A DNA stretch of 6,487 nucleotides, from positions 1-6,487 of the forward strand of contig DATJFH010000224.1 in assembly GCA_035495815.1 (NCBI GenBank), written 5' to 3'. The DNA comes from DATJFH01 sp035495815 (GTDB lineage: Bacteria; Acidobacteriota; Terriglobia; Bryobacterales; Bryobacteraceae). This document shows, in pieces, positions 5,843 to 6,487 of the stretch. Made by a program: the position numbers and the translations under genes. Below the pieces are notes generated by a model that searched no databases, was not told where the DNA came from, and saw only the letters and a list, made by a program, of their open reading frames with translations. Every line of letters starts with the position of its first letter. Position 1 is the stretch's first letter.

Positions 5843-6487
5843 TTACCCGGCGGCGGTGAGGGCGGCGACCAGGGTCTCCTGCAAGAGGGCGGGGGTAACG
5901 GGCTTCTGCATGGCGGCGGCGAAGCCGAACTCCTTGAGGCGGTTTTCGCCGCGCAGCGGAGATTCGGTGCAGCAGACGCGGACGTTCGGGGTGATGGCGG
6001 GATCGGTGGCGATGGCGCGGCTGAGAGCAAAGATTTCGGGCTCCGGAGGACTCAAATCGACGAGGACGAGACGGAAGGGATCTCTGCCGTGTGTCGCTTC
6101 GCGGAGCCGTCCGAGGGCCTCGGACCGGCGGCAGGTTTCGGCGCGGCAGCCGAGCAGGTCCAGGTACTCGCGGGCGGTGGCGGAGAAGCCGTCGCGGTCA
6201 TCCACGATCAGGGTACGGCAGCCGGCCAGGGATGCTTTGCCATCCGAGCCGGCCCGAGCCTGGCCATCGAGGGTATGTTTTCCGAAGGGGGCGAGGAAGG
6301 TGAAGGTGGAGCCGCGTCCCAATTCGCTCTCCACCCAGATGGAGCCGCCCATCATTTCCACGAGCTGTTTGGAGATGGCCAGGCCGAGCCCGGTGCCGCC
6401 GAACTTGCGCGTGGTCGAGGCATCGGCCTGGCTGAACGCCTGGAACATGCGCGCGAGTTGGTCCGGCGTCATGCCGATACCTGTGTC
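5843..6487 (-). CDS. C-terminal part of a hybrid histidine kinase (ATPase core plus receiver)
   Basis: The frame is open to the right window edge, so the sensor, the dimerisation/phospho-His region and the N-terminal half of the ATPase are missing; 214 residues are visible. The ATG at 6472 is internal, because the five codons before it read DTGIG and complete the G1 box DTGIGM. The F-box FQAFSQAD (15-22) and G2 box GGTGLGLAI (30-38) follow, and the HATPase domain ends near 69. After a short linker comes a receiver domain (about 90-210) with the acidic pair Asp96/Asp97, the phospho-acceptor Asp144 in LVLVDL, Thr174 and Lys195 in QKPVTP, so all the usual residues are present. The loop after Asp144 is SPPEPE instead of the usual MPxMDG. 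The protein should autophosphorylate and pass phosphate to its own receiver. No second receiver or Hpt domain follows; it ends in LTAAG and TAA. The signal it senses cannot be inferred. Confidence 0.9.
   Translation of the reverse strand, partial: DTGIGMTPDQLARMFQAFSQADASTTRKFGGTGLGLAISKQLVEMMGGSIWVESELGRGSTFTFLAPFGKHTLDGQARAGSDGKASLAGCRTLIVDDRDGFSATAREYLDLLGCRAETCRRSEALGRLREATHGRDPFRLVLVDLSPPEPEIFALSRAIATDPAITPNVRVCCTESPLRGENRLKEFGFAAAMQKPVTPALLQETLVAALTAAG

Noticed and set aside
6470..6472. ATG at 6472 as the true start of the kinase gene
   Set aside because: The five codons upstream read DTGIG and complete the G1 box of the ATPase domain, so the gene continues past the window edge.

Overview
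The window looks like chromosomal sequence from a GC-rich soil bacterium. The mix of families (a secreted protein with a degenerate von Willebrand A-like fold, a large secreted DUF6351-type alpha/beta-hydrolase, a Tat-like FAD-dependent oxidoreductase with a C-terminal beta-sandwich, and a hybrid histidine kinase) is what I associate with Acidobacteriota of the Solibacter/Bryobacter type. This assignment is inference from gene content; there is no rRNA or marker gene in the window to confirm it.

Layout, left to right. Positions 1-61 (minus strand) hold the first 20 codons of a secreted protein that runs off the left edge. Only 3 bp upstream of it (in its own direction) ends a minus-strand gene (65 to about 1333, possibly from 1402) for an exported protein with a beta-rich N-terminal part and a VWA-like C-terminal part that lacks an evident metal site; the two probably form a transcription unit. 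A non-coding divergent region of about 330 bp (1334-1663) follows, with a plausible promoter facing each way and a small inverted repeat. On the plus strand, 1664-3832 encodes a large secreted esterase/hydrolase-like protein of the DUF6351 type. It converges, with a 13-bp gap, on a minus-strand gene (3846-5828) for a FAD-dependent oxidoreductase carrying a twin-arginine-type leader. Fourteen bp upstream of that gene ends a minus-strand gene (5843 to beyond 6487) for the C-terminal part of a hybrid histidine kinase: the ATP-binding core followed by a receiver domain.

How they work together: three of the four well-covered proteins, plus the fragment at the left edge, carry export signals, so the region mostly makes envelope or periplasmic proteins. 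Two of them (the hydrolase and the FAD oxidoreductase) could act on organic polymers, aromatics or sugars from outside the cell, but nothing in the sequence fixes a substrate. The kinase gene lies directly upstream of the oxidoreductase gene on the same strand and may be co-transcribed, though an AT-rich element in the gap could give the oxidoreductase its own promoter. I found no mobile element, CRISPR array, tRNA, rRNA or defence system, and no convincing previously undescribed system; the points worth a second look concern individual proteins and start sites.
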